Below are positions 62,954 through 64,000 of a stretch of DNA of 64,000 bases, piece by piece (position 1 is the first letter of the stretch; each line of letters starts with the position of its first letter). The DNA is taken from the NCBI GenBank assembly GCA_002699085.1, contig PAAR01000016.1, positions 62,001-126,000 on the forward strand, in the 5' to 3' direction. The position numbers were made by a program, and so were the translations under genes. The DNA comes from Micavibrio sp. GTDB lineage: Bacteria > Pseudomonadota > Alphaproteobacteria > Micavibrionales > UBA9664. The notes beneath the pieces are model-generated. The model searched no databases. It saw only the letters and a list, made by a program, of their open reading frames with translations, and was not told the DNA's origin.

Positions 62954-63434
62954 TTATATTGCTCTCATATCACTTTTGACATTGAGTGGTTGCGCTGGCT
63001 TTGCAGGCCGTATAGCGTCACCGAGTGCTTATGGCCAGTATCACTTATCGCCAACCCAATGTGTGCCCTATGCTAGAGCGAAATCAGGCATACAGATATA
63101 TGGTGATGCATATACATGGTGGCAGCAAGCTTCATCAAGAGGCTATCAGCGTGGGCAAGCACCACGGCAGGGGGCTATATTATCTTTATCTCAAACGTCG
63201 AAACTACGTTATGGTCATTTAGCTGTCGTTAAAAAGATCAAAGCATCACGTGAAATTACCGTCACGCATAGTAATTGGGGTGATGGTCCAGTCAGCCGCC
63301 GCATGGTCTACAAATCAATGAAGGTGAAGGACATATCACCGAATAATGATTGGACGATGGTTAAGTTCTGGAATCCTGAAATTGATGCTTATGGCTTACC
63401 ATATAAAGCGGATGGTTTTATATATGCCGATTGA
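62934..63434 (+). CDS. CHAP-domain lipoprotein (peptidoglycan amidase/peptidase)
   Basis: A 166-aa protein with a lipobox (LISLLTLSGC) and a CHAP domain: QCVPYAR (catalytic Cys), YGHLAVV (His) and THSNW (Asn), the usual triad. It is probably an outer-membrane enzyme that cuts peptidoglycan cross-bridges or peptides. The ATG lies in the hairpin described above, so expression may be limited by it. It converges with the flagellin gene with one base between the stops. Confidence 0.85.
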   Translation: MIRIPLFYIALISLLTLSGCAGFAGRIASPSAYGQYHLSPTQCVPYARAKSGIQIYGDAYTWWQQASSRGYQRGQAPRQGAILSLSQTSKLRYGHLAVVKKIKASREITVTHSNWGDGPVSRRMVYKSMKVKDISPNNDWTMVKFWNPEIDAYGLPYKADGFIYAD

Positions 63435-63435
63435 T

Positions 63436-64000
63436 TTATTGAAACACAGAGATAAGCGAGCGTGTCAGGTTATTGGCTTGTGAAAGACCTGCAATAGATG
63501 CTTCTGTCAGTACACGTGAGTTTGTTAGCTTTGTTTGCTCTTCCGCTAAATTTACGTCTAGGATTGCTGAGGTGACTGCTTTTGTTTGTTCTATATTGCT
63601 TGCTAAAATCTGATCTCTAAAGCCAAAACGTGATTGTAATGCACCGACATTGCTGCGATAGGATGACAATGTATTAATAGCATTGTTCACAGCATCTAGC
63701 GCCGCTAATGCATCCGCATTTGTCCCAACAGATGAGCCATTTGTTCCAAGGGCTGTTGTGCTAACGTCAATAGCACTGAGATCAGCAGCGATTATATCTG
63801 TGCCTTGTGTTCCCACTAAAACATCTTGGTTAAATGAGCCGTCTAATAAATTTGAGCCGTTGAATGTGATACTATCCCGAATAGAATCTATTTCAGCGTT
63901 TAATTGTTGAAACTCATTATTAATGGCGATGCGGGCATTGTCATCAACTGTGCCAGAAGAGGCTTGGGCTGCTAATACTGCTTGGCGTTCTAAAATATCG
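63436..64000 (-). CDS. Flagellin, C-terminal part (gene continues beyond the window)
   Basis: The reading frame runs without a stop from 64000 to the TAA at 63436, so the track's 126-aa ORF (GTG at 63816) is only the end of a longer gene. Upstream sequence in frame reads NNEFQQLNAEIDSIRDSITFNGSNLL, the classic flagellin D1 segment, and the C-terminus has LQSRFGFRDQILASNIEQ and LSQANNLTRSL. It makes the flagellar filament. The end LISVFQ is less typical than the usual LLR or LLQ. The rest of the gene lies to the right of the window. Confidence 0.9.
   Translation of the reverse strand, partial: DILERQAVLAAQASSGTVDDNARIAINNEFQQLNAEIDSIRDSITFNGSNLLDGSFNQDVLVGTQGTDIIAADLSAIDVSTTALGTNGSSVGTNADALAALDAVNNAINTLSSYRSNVGALQSRFGFRDQILASNIEQTKAVTSAILDVNLAEEQTKLTNSRVLTEASIAGLSQANNLTRSLISVFQ

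Noticed and set aside
63436-63816. Stand-alone 126-aa ORF
   Set aside because: The frame stays open to the window end and upstream sequence reads as flagellin, so it is the end of a longer gene.
1-64000. CRISPR array
   Set aside because: No regularly spaced repeats with unique spacers and no cas-like genes were seen.

Overview
The window looks like a piece of a moderately AT-rich proteobacterial chromosome, most likely an alphaproteobacterium. That assignment is inference: it rests on the style of the phage genes (GTA-type three-helix holin, DUF1833, DUF2924) and on the general gene content, because there is no rRNA or other taxonomic marker. By eye the left 15 kb and the stretch 22.6-25.2 kb are more GC-rich than the rest. 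I found no tRNA, rRNA or CRISPR array.

Region 1 (1-10.3 kb, + strand) is the tail and lysis end of a siphovirus-like prophage: tape measure, small tail proteins, an RCC1-repeat (beta-propeller) fibre-like protein, DUF1833, an NlpC/P60 peptidase, a J-like tip protein, membrane/holin genes and a GH24 lysozyme. Region 2 (10.2-22.3 kb, - strand) is one tightly packed operon: small HTH protein, MmeI-like adenine methyltransferase, membrane protein, DEAD/DEAH-type helicase, T5orf172 GIY-YIG nuclease, and an 1837-residue DUF4011/superfamily-1 helicase/Vsr-like nuclease with a GreA-C-like tail. It looks like a multi-gene DNA-modification/defence system and is the strongest candidate here for something undescribed. 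Region 3 (22.4-27.3 kb, + strand) has a second candidate module (79-aa protein, SMC/Rad50-like ATPase, HEPN-like protein with an R-x4-H motif) and two overlapping DUF2924 paralogues.

Region 4 (27.5-41.7 kb) is a mosaic of integrative elements. An arm-domain tyrosine integrase is followed by a 3'-truncated AAA_13 ATPase, a GIY-YIG/DUF4357 protein and a membrane protein. This 4.7 kb unit lies between two halves of a sequence that occurs uninterrupted at 41.46-41.58 kb (both halves about 90% identical, sharing the core TTGCAGYA). Between the copies lies a seven-gene copper-resistance operon (secreted Cys/His protein, CopA oxidase, CopB, DUF2231, TRASH-like protein, APC permease, Cu P-type ATPase) and a Fic protein with its own repeat-rich upstream region.

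Region 5 (41.7-47 kb) holds a lipoprotein, a small protein, an orphan membrane/macro protein like type II Thoeris ThsA, another lipoprotein, and a metal (probably zinc) ABC operon resembling Pseudomonas PA4063-PA4066. Region 6 (47-55.2 kb) has an APC permease, a NemA-like ene-reductase divergent from marR-emrA-emrB with a strong promoter overlapped by two palindromes, a MAPEG protein, a diacylglycerol-kinase-family protein and a metallophosphoesterase. Region 7 (55.2-63.4 kb) is rich in envelope and osmotic-stress type genes: Pmp3/YqaE, CsbD, EF-hand protein, glycine-zipper lipoprotein, MMPL/RND exporter, a 23-aa hydrophobic peptide absent from the ORF track, DUF883, a CPA/RCK antiporter, a BOF protein and a CHAP lipoprotein. 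The window ends inside a flagellin gene on the - strand.
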